Below, piece after piece: positions 29,801 to 38,572 of a stretch of 64,000 nucleotides of DNA. The stretch's first letter is position 1. Each line of letters begins with the position of its first letter. Under the pieces are notes generated by a model that saw only the letters and a program-made list of their open reading frames with translations, was not told where the DNA came from and did not search any database. The stretch comes from Chitinophaga filiformis. Lineage in GTDB: Bacteria; Bacteroidota; Bacteroidia; Chitinophagales; Chitinophagaceae. The stretch lies in assembly GCF_021646545.1 (NCBI RefSeq), contig NZ_JAKIRP010000020.1, forward strand, positions 98,980-162,979, given 5' to 3'. A program made the position numbers and the translations under genes.

Positions 29801-29941
29801 GACCTCGGATCGGAACTACAAAAGCCGTTATCGTTAACACTACTGGGGGGTATGACCTTGGGGTTGCTGGTGAGTTTGTTCTTCGTTCCACTTCTTTACT
29901 GGCTGATCTACCGTCGGCAGGAAACTGATAAAACCTTATGA
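26894..29941 (+). CDS. RND-family inner-membrane transporter, second subunit
   Basis: A 1015-residue RND pump, clearly diverged from the one before it. TM4 carries LGMIIDNSIVVIDTI and TM10 carries GLVINDSILKID, so it too has Asp-Asn in the proton relay position. All 12 predicted membrane segments and both periplasmic loops are present. It is translationally coupled by a four-base overlap to the first pump and to the TolC-like gene. A mixed trimer with its neighbour is likely by analogy to MdtBC; independent pumps sharing one adaptor is the alternative. The cargo is unknown. Confidence 0.92.
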   Translation: MIAFLTKRPIAVLISFFALVLLGIVAGSMVPTSLLPDTDIPQINIRIQVPDQSAREIEQNITSPVRDAMRQLNSLDGIESASGEGSGDVQLIFTHGTDMSMAFIAVNEKVDMLMNRLPPGTARPLVTRVSVSDIPVFHLQVYDKSGNESPQRLADISSFVREIVRRRLEQSPEISMVDITGYTAPQVQLQPREEYLRTLGLTPGNLLNVFRENRISLGNVMVRDGHYRYYLKFVADLQDLDDIRQIPLQVNGRIFSLGELSDVSLNNAPATGAFYTDGHRAIDMAVIKQSAARMEDLQQSFRRLVAQFRQDYPELQFRVSQDQTALLNYSIGNLRQDLVLGGTLAFICMMVFIRKPGAAILVAITIPVSLVLSQLGFYLFGISFNVISLGGLILGLGMIIDNSIVVIDTITLHRQQGKSLEEASVTGPNEIIIPLISSVLTNCAVFVPLLFLSGLAGAIFFDQALSITIGIIASMLVSVLLLPPLFLLIHRLRPFHQEEKYQIPALVNVTGWYEKGIHWVFRHTTSTLVLVLTVMLAGTFCFVQIKKERLPPISRQELDVEIDWNGYTDPVTSNARIDSLLRPFKPYIQRYSVWTGVQQYLLSGMREMGANQARIYIDLKKSEYLPLLTEKLPQQAARRYPEALVEQHPSENAFDAVFADRRPPLILEISEKDSRTMPPVRRSEAFRRQLGYLLPGIPIAPIAHQQRLVLRTNTELASLYGVSLPDLNNTLSNALKPLYVDNFQGAKELVPIVITAREYPSLQELLIQTMVKGKKDQLYPLSTFVTSSLDEDYRLITAGKQGEYYPIRLEVANAENVLKKLEDKVVKHNREFSITLAGSYFDNQALIRQMSFILLISVVLLYFILSVQFESLLQPLFILAELPVAILGAFIFLYAAGSSLNLMSMIGIVIMSGLVINDSILKIDAINSYRRQGVPLIEAIHLGGLRRLKPMVMISLSTVGALLPTLFMRDLGSELQKPLSLTLLGGMTLGLLVSLFFVPLLYWLIYRRQETDKTL

Positions 29942-31425
29942 AGACTATGACCTGTACTTGCAGAAAAATGCTGCTCCTGCTTTTGATGGCGTCTGCGTAC
30001 GTTCCCTTGACTGTTGCGCAACGATCGATAAATCTTCAGGAGGCTGTTCTTATGGCGCAAAGGCAGTCTTTGTCTTACAAGATTGCCCTCAATAGTCATC
30101 AGAGCAGTCAATGGACTTACCGCAGTTATCAGATCTCCCGGAAGCCGGCGCTTTACCTGGAAGGTACGGTGCCTAATTATTCGCGTAGCATTAATAAGAT
30201 CACTTTGTCAAATGGCGAGGATAGCTTTGTTGGTCAGAACCAGGCTTATAGTTCAGTGTATCTGAGCCTCCAGCAGAACATTACTGCTACGGGCGGGATG
30301 TTATCACTGGGATATAGGTTAAACCGTATTGACGTATTTGGCACAAACAGTTCGGTCAGTTATTCCTCCGTACCGGTTTCTCTGGCCTACACGCAGAATA
30401 CACTGGGGTATAATCAATACAAGTGGCTAAAAAAGACGGAGCCGCTCCGGTTTGAACTAGCAGACCGGAAGTTTGTTTCTGATATGGAAGATATCGGTCT
30501 GTCGACCATAGATAAGTTTTTCAATTTACTGCTGGCGCAAACGCAAAAGGAATTAACGGCGAAGAACCTTGCCAGTTCAGATACTTTATTGCAAATAGCC
30601 AAAGAGCGTTTCAAGCTGGGAACAGTTGGCCAGAGTGAGTTGCTGCAATTAAGGCTGAACGTGCTGGAAGCACAGAAAGCACTGACACAGGACAGTGTAA
30701 ACCTCTTTCTCGCCAGGCAGGAGCTGGTACGTTATCTGAACCTCGATCCGGAAGTGAACTGGATGATCAGCTTACCGGAGGAAGCCTCCTTTTTTATGGT
30801 GGGATTTCCGGAAGCCCTTGAGCGGGCGAAGAACAATAGTCAGGAGGTGTTGAAATTCAGACTTAACCGGCTGGAGGCGGAACAGCATGTAGCGGAAGTG
30901 ACGGCGGCCAACAAGGTACAGTTCAGGATCGCCGCCAATTTCGGATTGTCTAATACGGCTCCAAATCTTCCGAAGCTATTTGACAGAATGGAAAACCAGC
31001 AGAACTTGTCTATCGGATTCAGTATGCCCATTCTCGACTGGGGCAATGCCAGCACCAGGAGACGCCGCGCTGAAGCTGACCTCAGCCTCGTGGAGCATCA
31101 GATAGAGCAGGAACAGGTAGAACTGGAACAGGAAATTGCACTCCAGGTATCCCGTTGGAGTCTGCTACCGCAGCAACTGGATGTGGCGAGGGAAAGCCGC
31201 GAAATATCCGAAGAGAATTATGCTCTGGAGCAACAAAGATTTCTCCGGGGATCTATTACGCTCAATGATCTTAACATTGCCCGTGCTAACAGGGAGCGTG
31301 CGGTTACTGCATATTATGAAGTCCTGAAGGTATACTGGCAGCTGTATTTCACCATACGTAAGCTGACCTTGTATGACTTTGAAAAGAAGGGGGAACTGAA
31401 GTATGTGATCAATAAGAGCAGGTAA
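29938..31425 (+). CDS. TolC-family outer-membrane efflux channel
   Basis: A 495-residue outer-membrane factor with a signal peptide (residues 1-27, ending TVA). Two repeats of long alpha-helical hairpins with strands are visible; FKLGTVGQSELLQLRLNVLEAQKAL and FLRGSITLNDLNIARANRE are the matching signatures of the two halves. It gives the exit duct for the adaptor and the two RND pumps, overlapping the second pump by four bases. It closes the rightward cluster and is followed by a convergent GMC oxidoreductase gene. Confidence 0.9.
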   Translation: MKTMTCTCRKMLLLLLMASAYVPLTVAQRSINLQEAVLMAQRQSLSYKIALNSHQSSQWTYRSYQISRKPALYLEGTVPNYSRSINKITLSNGEDSFVGQNQAYSSVYLSLQQNITATGGMLSLGYRLNRIDVFGTNSSVSYSSVPVSLAYTQNTLGYNQYKWLKKTEPLRFELADRKFVSDMEDIGLSTIDKFFNLLLAQTQKELTAKNLASSDTLLQIAKERFKLGTVGQSELLQLRLNVLEAQKALTQDSVNLFLARQELVRYLNLDPEVNWMISLPEEASFFMVGFPEALERAKNNSQEVLKFRLNRLEAEQHVAEVTAANKVQFRIAANFGLSNTAPNLPKLFDRMENQQNLSIGFSMPILDWGNASTRRRRAEADLSLVEHQIEQEQVELEQEIALQVSRWSLLPQQLDVARESREISEENYALEQQRFLRGSITLNDLNIARANRERAVTAYYEVLKVYWQLYFTIRKLTLYDFEKKGELKYVINKSR

Positions 31426-31480
31426 CGGCGTTCTATGGATGAAAAGCCGGCAGCTGCAGCTACTTTTGCCGGTACTTCAA

Positions 31481-33208
31481 TTATATATTCCCCTTTTTCA
31501 TTTCATCAACGGCATGGCTGGCCGCTCTGGCAGTAAGCGCCATGTACAACAGGGACGGGCTTTGATTGCCGGTGCTTGTCATGGCCGCACCATCGGTCAC
31601 AAATACGTTTTTGCATTGATGCAGCTGATTCCATTCATTCAACAGGGAGCTACGGGCATCTTTACCCATTCTGCAGCCTCCCATTTCGTGAATGTCCAGC
31701 CCGGGGGCCTGATGATTGTCGTGTTGTTCGATCTTTTTGCAGCCAGCCTTTTCCAGCATTTCTGCGCTCTGGGTCAGAAAATCTTTGATCATTCTTTCAT
31801 CGTTATCATCATAATCTACCGACATGATCAACAAGGGTATACCCCATTGATCTTTCTTATCCGGGCTTAGTCTTACATGGTTGGCTTCTTTAGGGATGGT
31901 CTCGCCCTGCATATACATATAAGTGCGCCAGCCACCAGGTTCGGTCAATGCTTCTTTATAGTTGGCGCCGATACTATTCTCTAAGAGATCTCCGTTGGTA
32001 CGCGGACGATAAGCGCCCATAAATGTGGTGAAGCCACCAACATAGTCGGTGTCTTGCTGATGCAGGTTACGGTAGTTGGCGATAATTGGTTCTGTAGGGT
32101 TGCGGCCATAATAATATTTGTCTTCCAGGCCATCCATTTCAGCGCTTACGGATGCACGGTAATTATGAAATGCTACATATTTGCCCAGCAAGCCATTGTC
32201 GTTTCCAAGTCCGTTGGGAAAGCGGTTGCTGGTAGAATTCAGTAAAACCAGGTTCGTATTCAGGGCTGAGGCGTTTACGAATATGATGCGGGCGAAGAAG
32301 TCGGTTACTTCTTTTGTATTCGCGTCGATGACCCGGACGCCGGTAGCCTTCCCTTTTTGTTCGTCGTAGATAATAGAATGAACGACGGAAAAGGGTCGTA
32401 TAGTAAGGTGACCTGTTTTCTTCGCCCAGGGAAGCGTGGAGGAAACGGAGCTGAAATAACCGCCGAAGGGGCAACCCCGCATGCATAAGCTCCTGGCCTG
32501 GCATGCGGTCCTACCCTGCTGCAGATGGATATCCTGCGGGGCTGTAAGTTGTGCCCATCGTGCATGTACAAGGTGGCGATCCTTGTAGTTTGCCTGGATC
32601 TTTCGCTGGATCTCTGCTTCAACGCAGTTCAGCTCAAATGGCGGCATGAATTCTCCGTCGGGCATCGCTTCTATACCGTCGCGGGTACCGCATACTCCTA
32701 TGAACTTTTCGACGTGCGAATACCAGGGGGATATTGTCTCATAGTTAACAGGCCATCCGATACCATAGCCATAACGTTCTGGGGCGGTAAATTCGAAGTT
32801 ACTCCAGCGCTGGCAGGCTCGGCCCCAGGTCAGGGATTTTCCGCCTACCTGGTAGCCCCGTATCCAGTCGAAGGGCTTTTCCTGGATGTAGGGATGGTCT
32901 TTGTCTTTGATAAAGAAATGAGCGGTGTCTTCCGCAAAACCGGCAGCCTTGCTGATCAGCGGATTTTCCTGGAGAAATTCCCTGGACAGCTGTCCGCGGT
33001 GCTTAAATTCCCAGGGAGCCATAGTGGCTGTGGGATAGTCTTTATTATGCTCTACATTTCTTCCTCTTTCCAGCACCAGTGTTTTGAGGCCATGGTCGCA
33101 GAGCTCTTTGGCGGCCCATCCTCCGCTGATACCGGAGCCGATGACGATAGCGTCGAAGGTGTTTTGTTGTGTACCTTTTGTATTAATGAACAATGACTTA
33201 GCGGACAT
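31481..33208 (-). CDS. GMC-family FAD-dependent oxidoreductase
   Basis: A 575-residue flavoprotein. The N-terminal FAD-binding Rossmann motif is AIVIGSGISGGWAAKEL at about residues 20-36. The C-terminal half carries DIHEMGGCRMG and GNQSPSLLYMALTARAA, holding the His and Asn expected in the GMC active site. It resembles the large subunit of gluconate 2-dehydrogenase or sugar/alcohol dehydrogenases, which oxidise a sugar or alcohol and usually pass electrons to a small subunit and a cytochrome. No such partner gene is adjacent. It is convergent with the TolC-like gene, with a 55-base gap. Confidence 0.88.
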   Translation of the reverse strand: MSAKSLFINTKGTQQNTFDAIVIGSGISGGWAAKELCDHGLKTLVLERGRNVEHNKDYPTATMAPWEFKHRGQLSREFLQENPLISKAAGFAEDTAHFFIKDKDHPYIQEKPFDWIRGYQVGGKSLTWGRACQRWSNFEFTAPERYGYGIGWPVNYETISPWYSHVEKFIGVCGTRDGIEAMPDGEFMPPFELNCVEAEIQRKIQANYKDRHLVHARWAQLTAPQDIHLQQGRTACQARSLCMRGCPFGGYFSSVSSTLPWAKKTGHLTIRPFSVVHSIIYDEQKGKATGVRVIDANTKEVTDFFARIIFVNASALNTNLVLLNSTSNRFPNGLGNDNGLLGKYVAFHNYRASVSAEMDGLEDKYYYGRNPTEPIIANYRNLHQQDTDYVGGFTTFMGAYRPRTNGDLLENSIGANYKEALTEPGGWRTYMYMQGETIPKEANHVRLSPDKKDQWGIPLLIMSVDYDDNDERMIKDFLTQSAEMLEKAGCKKIEQHDNHQAPGLDIHEMGGCRMGKDARSSLLNEWNQLHQCKNVFVTDGAAMTSTGNQSPSLLYMALTARAASHAVDEMKKGNI

Positions 33209-33480
33209 AACGTGGATCTGCTTGTTTTAAGTTGATACAAACTCTTCCCTTATGGATTTAGTTGGATGCGAATAAATTTAAGGATTTTAGACAGATGAGA
33301 GGTTATTATTTACACAGGCGTTTACATGCGTAGGCACGGATTACCAACCTAAACCAAACTTAGGGTATGAGCTTTACCCGGGCATTACTTTTGAGGCTGA
33401 TAACCGAACGTTGCAGCTCTCATCGACATCTTTCCGGTAAGCGGGCAACATTTCAAGCGGCGGTCTAAACTGGTTGTTAC

Positions 33481-34527
33481 ATGTCAGCTGAAAATAACAA
33501 TGCGAAATCTCTTCCGGGCAGGGGAAAAATGCGCACTGCGTATTGGTGGTGGTCGTTTGCTATTTTCATGTTGCTGCTCATTCTGATTGTTTATTACTTC
33601 CCGGAAATCCGGAAAGAATTAAAACTCCTTGAGACAGTACATAGTTACTGGTTATCGCTGGCTATCTTCCTGCAGATCATGACCTATTTCTTCAATGCAA
33701 TGGTTTACTTTTTCCTGTTAAAGGCTTTTAAGCAGGAAAATCTGCCTGGTGTGGGTGCACTTATTAAAGCTTCTGTTATCTCCCTGTTCTTCGACCAGGT
33801 TGTACCAAGTGCCGGTATCAGCGGGAAAGCGTACATATTCGGTTTTTTGGCACGATTCAATATAGCGGCAACAAAAGTGATTACGCTGATAGTAGTGGAA
33901 CTACTAACGTTTTATGTTACACTCGAACTACTGATAGTATCGCTTCTTGTGACCAGTCTCTTTCACAGCAAGATAACTTATGTATTCGAGGGCGTTCTGC
34001 TGGCGGGCATCCTGGTTTACCTGGTAATTGGCAGTGCCACGGTATTTGCCGGCAGAAAGAAATTTCTTGCCGTTATTTACAGGAGACTTGCCAAGGTAAA
34101 GCTTGTAAGAAAACGTCTTGAAAGATTCAGTAGAAGCATGCAGCAACGGCAGCTGGGAGAAGATGAAGTACGGCTATCCGCATTTTTGAAAGGTAATAAA
34201 ATGAATCTGTTCTATGCTTTTCTCGCCCAGTTGCTTGTCATTGCTGTCGATGCATTAACTTTATTGGCCTTGTTTCAGGGAGTGGGTGTTCCTGTCTCTA
34301 TGTTTAGTGTGTTGTTGTGTTTTATATGTACCAAGATCGTCTCTACGCTACCTGTATCGCCCGGGGCGCTTGTATTGTATGAAAGCGGTATGACGTTCTT
34401 CTTTACCAGCCTGGGACTACCGCTGGCCTCCAGCGTTGTGGTCACATTGCTTTACAGGCTATTATCGTTCTGGTTACCAATGCCTGTTGGGTTTTTGCTA
34501 TACAGAAGCTGGCTTAAGGCAGCCTGA
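33481..34527 (+). CDS. YbhN/LPG-synthase-like integral membrane protein
   Basis: A 348-residue protein with about eight membrane segments and the flippase-like pattern of the UPF0104 / lysylphosphatidylglycerol synthase membrane region (FDQVVPSAGISGKAY, then LPVSPGALVLYESGMTFFF). The PSAGISG and SPGALVLYE blocks are the conserved cores of this family. It lacks the soluble aminoacyl-transferase domain of MprF, so lipid or glycolipid flipping is more likely than aminoacylation. It stands alone and is followed by an intrinsic terminator. The exact lipid is unknown. Confidence 0.8.
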   Translation: MSAENNNAKSLPGRGKMRTAYWWWSFAIFMLLLILIVYYFPEIRKELKLLETVHSYWLSLAIFLQIMTYFFNAMVYFFLLKAFKQENLPGVGALIKASVISLFFDQVVPSAGISGKAYIFGFLARFNIAATKVITLIVVELLTFYVTLELLIVSLLVTSLFHSKITYVFEGVLLAGILVYLVIGSATVFAGRKKFLAVIYRRLAKVKLVRKRLERFSRSMQQRQLGEDEVRLSAFLKGNKMNLFYAFLAQLLVIAVDALTLLALFQGVGVPVSMFSVLLCFICTKIVSTLPVSPGALVLYESGMTFFFTSLGLPLASSVVVTLLYRLLSFWLPMPVGFLLYRSWLKAA

Positions 34528-34564
34528 GTGCCTTGTCTTAATGATTGTTCTCCCGTTTCAGTTT

Positions 34565-34592
34565 TCCGGCTTCGATCAATGCCGGATTTTTT
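34565..34592 (+). terminator. Intrinsic terminator after the YbhN-like gene
   Basis: A stem TCCGGC/GCCGGA with a 10-base loop is followed directly by six T residues, about 40 bases after the stop. Confidence 0.8.
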
Positions 34593-34712
34593 ATAGATTT
34601 ATTAACTAGATACCACCATTGAAGATGGCTGTTTTTAGCGCGAAAAGATTAAATTTGGCAGGTATATGCCACTTATACATCTCTCCCCCATTAACTCGAT
34701 AACTTCATATTG

Positions 34713-36863
34713 ATGACACATAAAAAAGACCTTTCCAGAAGAACGTTTCTGCAGCAGGCGGGCTTGACCGGTCTAGCCCTGACCGTTGGCTATTACTGGC
34801 CGGCAATCGGAAAAAGTACGGGGGAAATTGTCCTTGCTGATGATTTGACTGAGCTGATGTCATGGATATCAATAGACGCTGCCGGTAAGGTAACTATCTT
34901 CAATCACCGTTCAGAAATGGGACAAGGTACCTGGCAGTCCATCCCGCAGATCGTCGCGGAAGAACTGGAGGTCAATATGGACAAGGTGAAGGTTCAGTAT
35001 GTACCCGCCAATCCGGGGAAATACGGGCCACAGCCAGTGGATGGGAGTTTCTCCGTACGTGGCTGGTATGAACAATTACTGCGCATCGGCGCCTCTGCCC
35101 GGGAAATGCTTATTGAAGCCGCTGCGAAGCAATGGAACGTTAGTCCTTCGGAATGTTATGCAGAAAATGGAGAGGTGATTCATCGCGGAACGGGAAAAAG
35201 GCTTGGCTATGGTGCGCTGGTAAAAGATGCTGCTCAATTAAAGCCGCCTGTTAACGTCAAACTGAAAGAGCGTAAAGACTATAAAATTATCGGCAAGCCT
35301 TTACATCGCAATGACAGCGCCGCTAAAACCAATGGCACGGCAGTATTTGGGCTGGATAAAAAGCTGCCGGGAATGTTGTATGCGGTGGTGGAACGAAATC
35401 CGAGGTTTAGAGGAAAAGTAAAAAGTTTTGATGACACGGCAACAAGATCCGTTAAAGGCATAAAACGCGTTTTTAAGGTACGGCGGCCTGTATTTGGCAT
35501 GTGGTGTGAAGGCGTGGCTGTTGTAGCAGATTCTATATGGGCGGCCATACAGGGGCGCAAACTATTGAAAGTGGAATGGGATGATACCGGGTTTGAGCAT
35601 CTTAATTCAGAACAGATCTTTGAGCGGATGCATGAGGATCTGAATAAATTCTCGTCGCCCGAGAGTTTTGAAACGGCGCTGAAGCAGTCTTCTGCGGTTA
35701 TTGATGCTGTTTATGAAATGCCATATCAATCACATAGTTGTATGGAGCCGCTTAATTGTATTGCGGATGTCAAAGACGATAGTATCGAAATATGGGGCCC
35801 TATACAGGAGGCGAACTGGATACAGGCAGATCTGAGTGAAAGACTTCATGTGCCTATTGAGAACGTGACCGTGAATATGACCTTCCTCGGTGGAGGCTTT
35901 GGAAGAAAAGCATCTCCGGATTATCCGCATGAGGCGGCACTTATTTCGAAAGAGATAAAGGCTCCTGTCCAGGTAATGTGGACCAGAGAAGACGACATGA
36001 GCGCAGGTCCTTTCCGCTCGGGGGCTGTGTACAGGTGCAGAGGTGGTGTCAATACGAAGAACAGGATATTTGCATTGCAGATCCTTTCAGCTGGACAACA
36101 CTTTGGTCTGGGAGAAGACAAAGCGCCCGCGCCACAGACTTTAAAGGAGAATAGTGGCGAAATAAGCGGCATTATTTACGACTATTATAAGACGATACCA
36201 CATTTTAGTTTTGGGAACGTGCCAATTAAATCGCCTATCCCCACTATGTGGTGGCGCGCACCTGGTGCTAACACCGATGCATTTGCTTGTGAGTGTTTTA
36301 TAGATGAACTGGCGCATCTTGCCGGGCAGGACCCGCTGGCATTCCGGAGAGCTCATTTTGGCTTTCACCGCTATCTGGCACTTGCAGACCAATTAGCAGC
36401 AGTCAGTAACTGGGGGTCACGGCTGAAGAATGATGGCTGGGGCGTGGCGATCACGGAGTGTTTTGGTGGTATGGTGGGTCAGGTGGTGAAAGTATCCCGG
36501 CAAGATGGGAAAATTAAAATTGACAAGGTGGTTGCGCTGATAGATTGTGGCTGGTATGTAAATCCGGATACAGTCCGTGCCCAACTGGAAGGAAGCATCA
36601 TTATGGCTCTCGGAGCGGCTGTGCATCATGCGACGCATTTTGAGCAAGGAAAGGCGGTAGAACGGAACTTTAGCACCTACCCTATGCCAAGGATTAATGA
36701 TATTCCGGAAATTGAGGTGCATATTATGGAGAACAATGAGAAGCCTGGTGGTGTCGGGGAACCAGGACTGCCAGCGTTTGCGCCGGCTTTATGTAATGCG
36801 ATTTTTGATCTTACGGGGAAAAGGGTCAGGAAGCTGCCCTTCAGGCTGGATAATTTGTCTTAG
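34713..36863 (+). CDS. Tat-exported molybdopterin-binding subunit (xanthine dehydrogenase/IorB family)
   Basis: A 716-residue large subunit of a molybdenum hydroxylase. The N-terminus is a Tat signal (LSRRTFLQQAGLTGLAL, twin Arg near residues 9-10). Signature blocks include HRSEMGQGTWQSIPQIVAEEL, NVTVNMTFLGGGFGRKASPDY, PTMWWRAPGAN and GGVGEPGLPAFAPAL, the last holding the catalytic Glu of the family. It matches isoquinoline 1-oxidoreductase beta-subunit-like periplasmic aldehyde oxidases. The 2Fe-2S partner subunit that normally accompanies it is not adjacent. ATG 34713 was chosen; the frame also contains a TTG one codon upstream. The gene ends just before the tRNA-Leu promoter. The substrate is unknown. 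Confidence 0.9.
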   Translation: MTHKKDLSRRTFLQQAGLTGLALTVGYYWPAIGKSTGEIVLADDLTELMSWISIDAAGKVTIFNHRSEMGQGTWQSIPQIVAEELEVNMDKVKVQYVPANPGKYGPQPVDGSFSVRGWYEQLLRIGASAREMLIEAAAKQWNVSPSECYAENGEVIHRGTGKRLGYGALVKDAAQLKPPVNVKLKERKDYKIIGKPLHRNDSAAKTNGTAVFGLDKKLPGMLYAVVERNPRFRGKVKSFDDTATRSVKGIKRVFKVRRPVFGMWCEGVAVVADSIWAAIQGRKLLKVEWDDTGFEHLNSEQIFERMHEDLNKFSSPESFETALKQSSAVIDAVYEMPYQSHSCMEPLNCIADVKDDSIEIWGPIQEANWIQADLSERLHVPIENVTVNMTFLGGGFGRKASPDYPHEAALISKEIKAPVQVMWTREDDMSAGPFRSGAVYRCRGGVNTKNRIFALQILSAGQHFGLGEDKAPAPQTLKENSGEISGIIYDYYKTIPHFSFGNVPIKSPIPTMWWRAPGANTDAFACECFIDELAHLAGQDPLAFRRAHFGFHRYLALADQLAAVSNWGSRLKNDGWGVAITECFGGMVGQVVKVSRQDGKIKIDKVVALIDCGWYVNPDTVRAQLEGSIIMALGAAVHHATHFEQGKAVERNFSTYPMPRINDIPEIEVHIMENNEKPGGVGEPGLPAFAPALCNAIFDLTGKRVRKLPFRLDNLS

Positions 36864-36872
36864 AAGAAAAAA

Positions 36873-36903
36873 TTTGGGATTTTGAATAAATTATATACAT
36901 TTG
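36873..36903 (+). promoter_or_regulatory. Promoter of the tRNA-Leu gene
   Basis: TTTG (36873-36876), exactly 19 bases, then TACATTTG (36896-36903): a full match to the Bacteroidota housekeeping promoter. Transcription would start near 36910, about 20 bases before the tRNA. Confidence 0.85.
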
Positions 36904-36931
36904 CAACCCGCAACTGAAGGACAGTTGCTTT

Positions 36932-37015
36932 GCCCAGATGGCGGAACTGGTAGACGCGCTAGACTCAAAATCTTGTTTCGGCAACGGAGTGCAGGTTCGA
37001 TTCCTGTTCTGGGCA
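36932..37015 (+). tRNA. tRNA-Leu (anticodon CAA)
   Basis: A class II tRNA of 84 bases. The acceptor stem GCCCAGA (36932-36938) pairs with TCTGGGC (37008-37014), followed by discriminator A. The anticodon CAA is at 36966-36968, there is a long variable arm, and the T-arm reads GCAGGTTCGATTCCTGT. CCA is not encoded. The 3' end is the attachment site of the genomic island that follows; the gene stays intact because the island carries a copy of the tail at its far end. Confidence 0.95.
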
Positions 37016-37017
37016 CA
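37000..37017 (+). other. attL of the genomic island
   Basis: The 18 bases ATTCCTGTTCTGGGCACA cover the last 16 bases of the tRNA plus two more. They recur exactly and in the same orientation at 63274-63291. This is the usual arrangement for tyrosine integrase insertion at a tRNA 3' end. Confidence 0.88.
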
Positions 37018-37020
37018 CAA

Positions 37021-37056
37021 AAAGGTTGTAAGTATTTGACTTACAACCTTTTTTAT
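37021..37056 (+). terminator. Intrinsic terminator just inside the island
   Basis: AAAGGTTGTAAG pairs with CTTACAACCTTT around a short loop and runs into a T-rich tract. The island thus brings its own terminator for the tRNA transcript. Confidence 0.8.
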
Positions 37057-37109
37057 TTTTAGTTAACGTCGATTTTAGGCGCTTTTTTTCGGTTACGACC
37101 ACCATCGTT

Positions 37110-37231
37110 GACTAAAAATTGACTAACGTAATGACTAAAAAATCAACCTGCACTCCACAGGAATTTAACCTGCACAGAAGCCGTAACATTTTAGTCACCA
37201 GATTGGCAAAGGTGCTTGATTCGACTAAAAA
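37110..37231. repeat. GACTAAAAA repeats at the left end (probable integrase arm sites)
   Basis: GACTAAAAA occurs at 37110, 37133 and 37223, a partial GACTAA at 37121, and an inverted TTTTAGTC at 37189. The same word occurs near the right end at 63136, with GACTAAAGA at 63231. Repeats of this kind inside both ends are what tyrosine integrase arm-binding sites look like. Confidence 0.6.
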
Positions 37232-37405
37232 AGCTGACAAACTTGTTCTCCATTGTCGGCCTGTGCCAATCTGGCCAGTATCTCAAAATTTTTATTCTTT
37301 CCGCTTGTTTTCGCGTTTATTCGTTTGGGTGTCTGGTGCCCTGCCAGCAAAACTATGGGCATATTCATTGTACACATCATTGCTGACCGTAAAAATTGTT
37401 GGAGT

Positions 37406-38521
37406 ATGAAAATTGTGAGACAGAAAAGCCCAAACGGAAAAAAGATTTACCTGTATTATGAATATGGCCGTGCCAAAGGTGACCGGGTCAAAACGGGTAT
37501 GTTTTTATATGCAAAGCCGGCAAACGCCATTGAAAAACAACATAACAAGCAAACAGCAGATCTTCTCTTAGTAAAACAGGGGCAGCAGGTATTGGAGCAG
37601 CAAGCGATTGGAACTGGCTATATTCCTGAACACCGATTTAAGACAAACTTCCTTGATTATTATTCAGACTTTGTCGAAAACAATAAGAGGGACAATAACA
37701 GACATCTCAGCTGCTGCTTTAGCAAATTTAAAACATGGATCAAACGGCCCAGAGTAGCTACCATTGAAATCACTTATGATCTTTGCTTCCGGTTCCGACG
37801 GCATTTGCTGGATACATTGAAAGGTGAAACGCCACAGAATTATTTTGCAACCTTCAAAAGGATGTTAGAAAGCGCGACCCGGGAGGGTTACTTTAAGATT
37901 TGCCCTACAGACAACATTCCGGCTACCAAAAATCCGAGCGAAACAATTCCGGATTTTTTAGAAGTGGACGAATTTTTACAATTCATCGCCGCCCCTCCCC
38001 CTCCCCAGATTCAGGAAACCATAGAAGCATTCATTTTTGCTTTGTATACCGGCGTGCGCTGGTGTGATGTTGAGAATCTACAATGGGGAGAAATCAATGG
38101 TTTTAAGTACACCACCCGGATTCTACAGGCAAAAACAAAACAACCCGTCATCTTACATTTACATCATGTGGCAATGGCGCTGCTTCGCAAACGCAGACAA
38201 TACCTGGGGGAAACAATAATTCCGACAAAAAGGGTGTTTAATTTACCATCCCACAAAGCAGCAATAGATGTAATTAAGGACTGGGCTAAGAAGAGGGGTA
38301 TAACCAAAAATGTCACGCCCAAGACAGCACGTCTTACTTATTCCATTCTCCTGCAGGACAAGTCTGTTGATACGGCCACCGTCGCCTATTTATTAGGGCA
38401 CACTACTACCAAACAAGTATCTGAGATATACAAACGTCACAGGCCAAAGAACCAAATGGAAAGTGTCAACAATCTACCAATTCCTGATGTCTTACCTGAT
38501 TATTTACGATTTACCGAATAA
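37406..38521 (+). CDS. Tyrosine recombinase (island integrase)
   Basis: A 371-residue phage-type integrase. An N-terminal arm-binding domain (about 1-85, MKIVRQKSPNGKKIYLYY) and SAM-like core-binding domain precede the catalytic domain. The catalytic residues are Arg218 (GVRWCD), Arg309 (KTAR, with Lys306 replacing the usual His of HxxR), His332 (LLGHT) and nucleophile Tyr342 (EIYKR). ATG 37406 follows GGAG and matches the family start; the frame is open further upstream without homology. It lies 390 bases inside attL at tRNA-Leu and would integrate and excise the island. A degraded copy of its central part sits at 47627-47805. Confidence 0.93.
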   Translation: MKIVRQKSPNGKKIYLYYEYGRAKGDRVKTGMFLYAKPANAIEKQHNKQTADLLLVKQGQQVLEQQAIGTGYIPEHRFKTNFLDYYSDFVENNKRDNNRHLSCCFSKFKTWIKRPRVATIEITYDLCFRFRRHLLDTLKGETPQNYFATFKRMLESATREGYFKICPTDNIPATKNPSETIPDFLEVDEFLQFIAAPPPPQIQETIEAFIFALYTGVRWCDVENLQWGEINGFKYTTRILQAKTKQPVILHLHHVAMALLRKRRQYLGETIIPTKRVFNLPSHKAAIDVIKDWAKKRGITKNVTPKTARLTYSILLQDKSVDTATVAYLLGHTTTKQVSEIYKRHRPKNQMESVNNLPIPDVLPDYLRFTE

Positions 38522-38572
38522 ATGGGAAAGGGGCGCAAAATTGACGCCCCTTTCCCTTGTTAACAAAGACCC

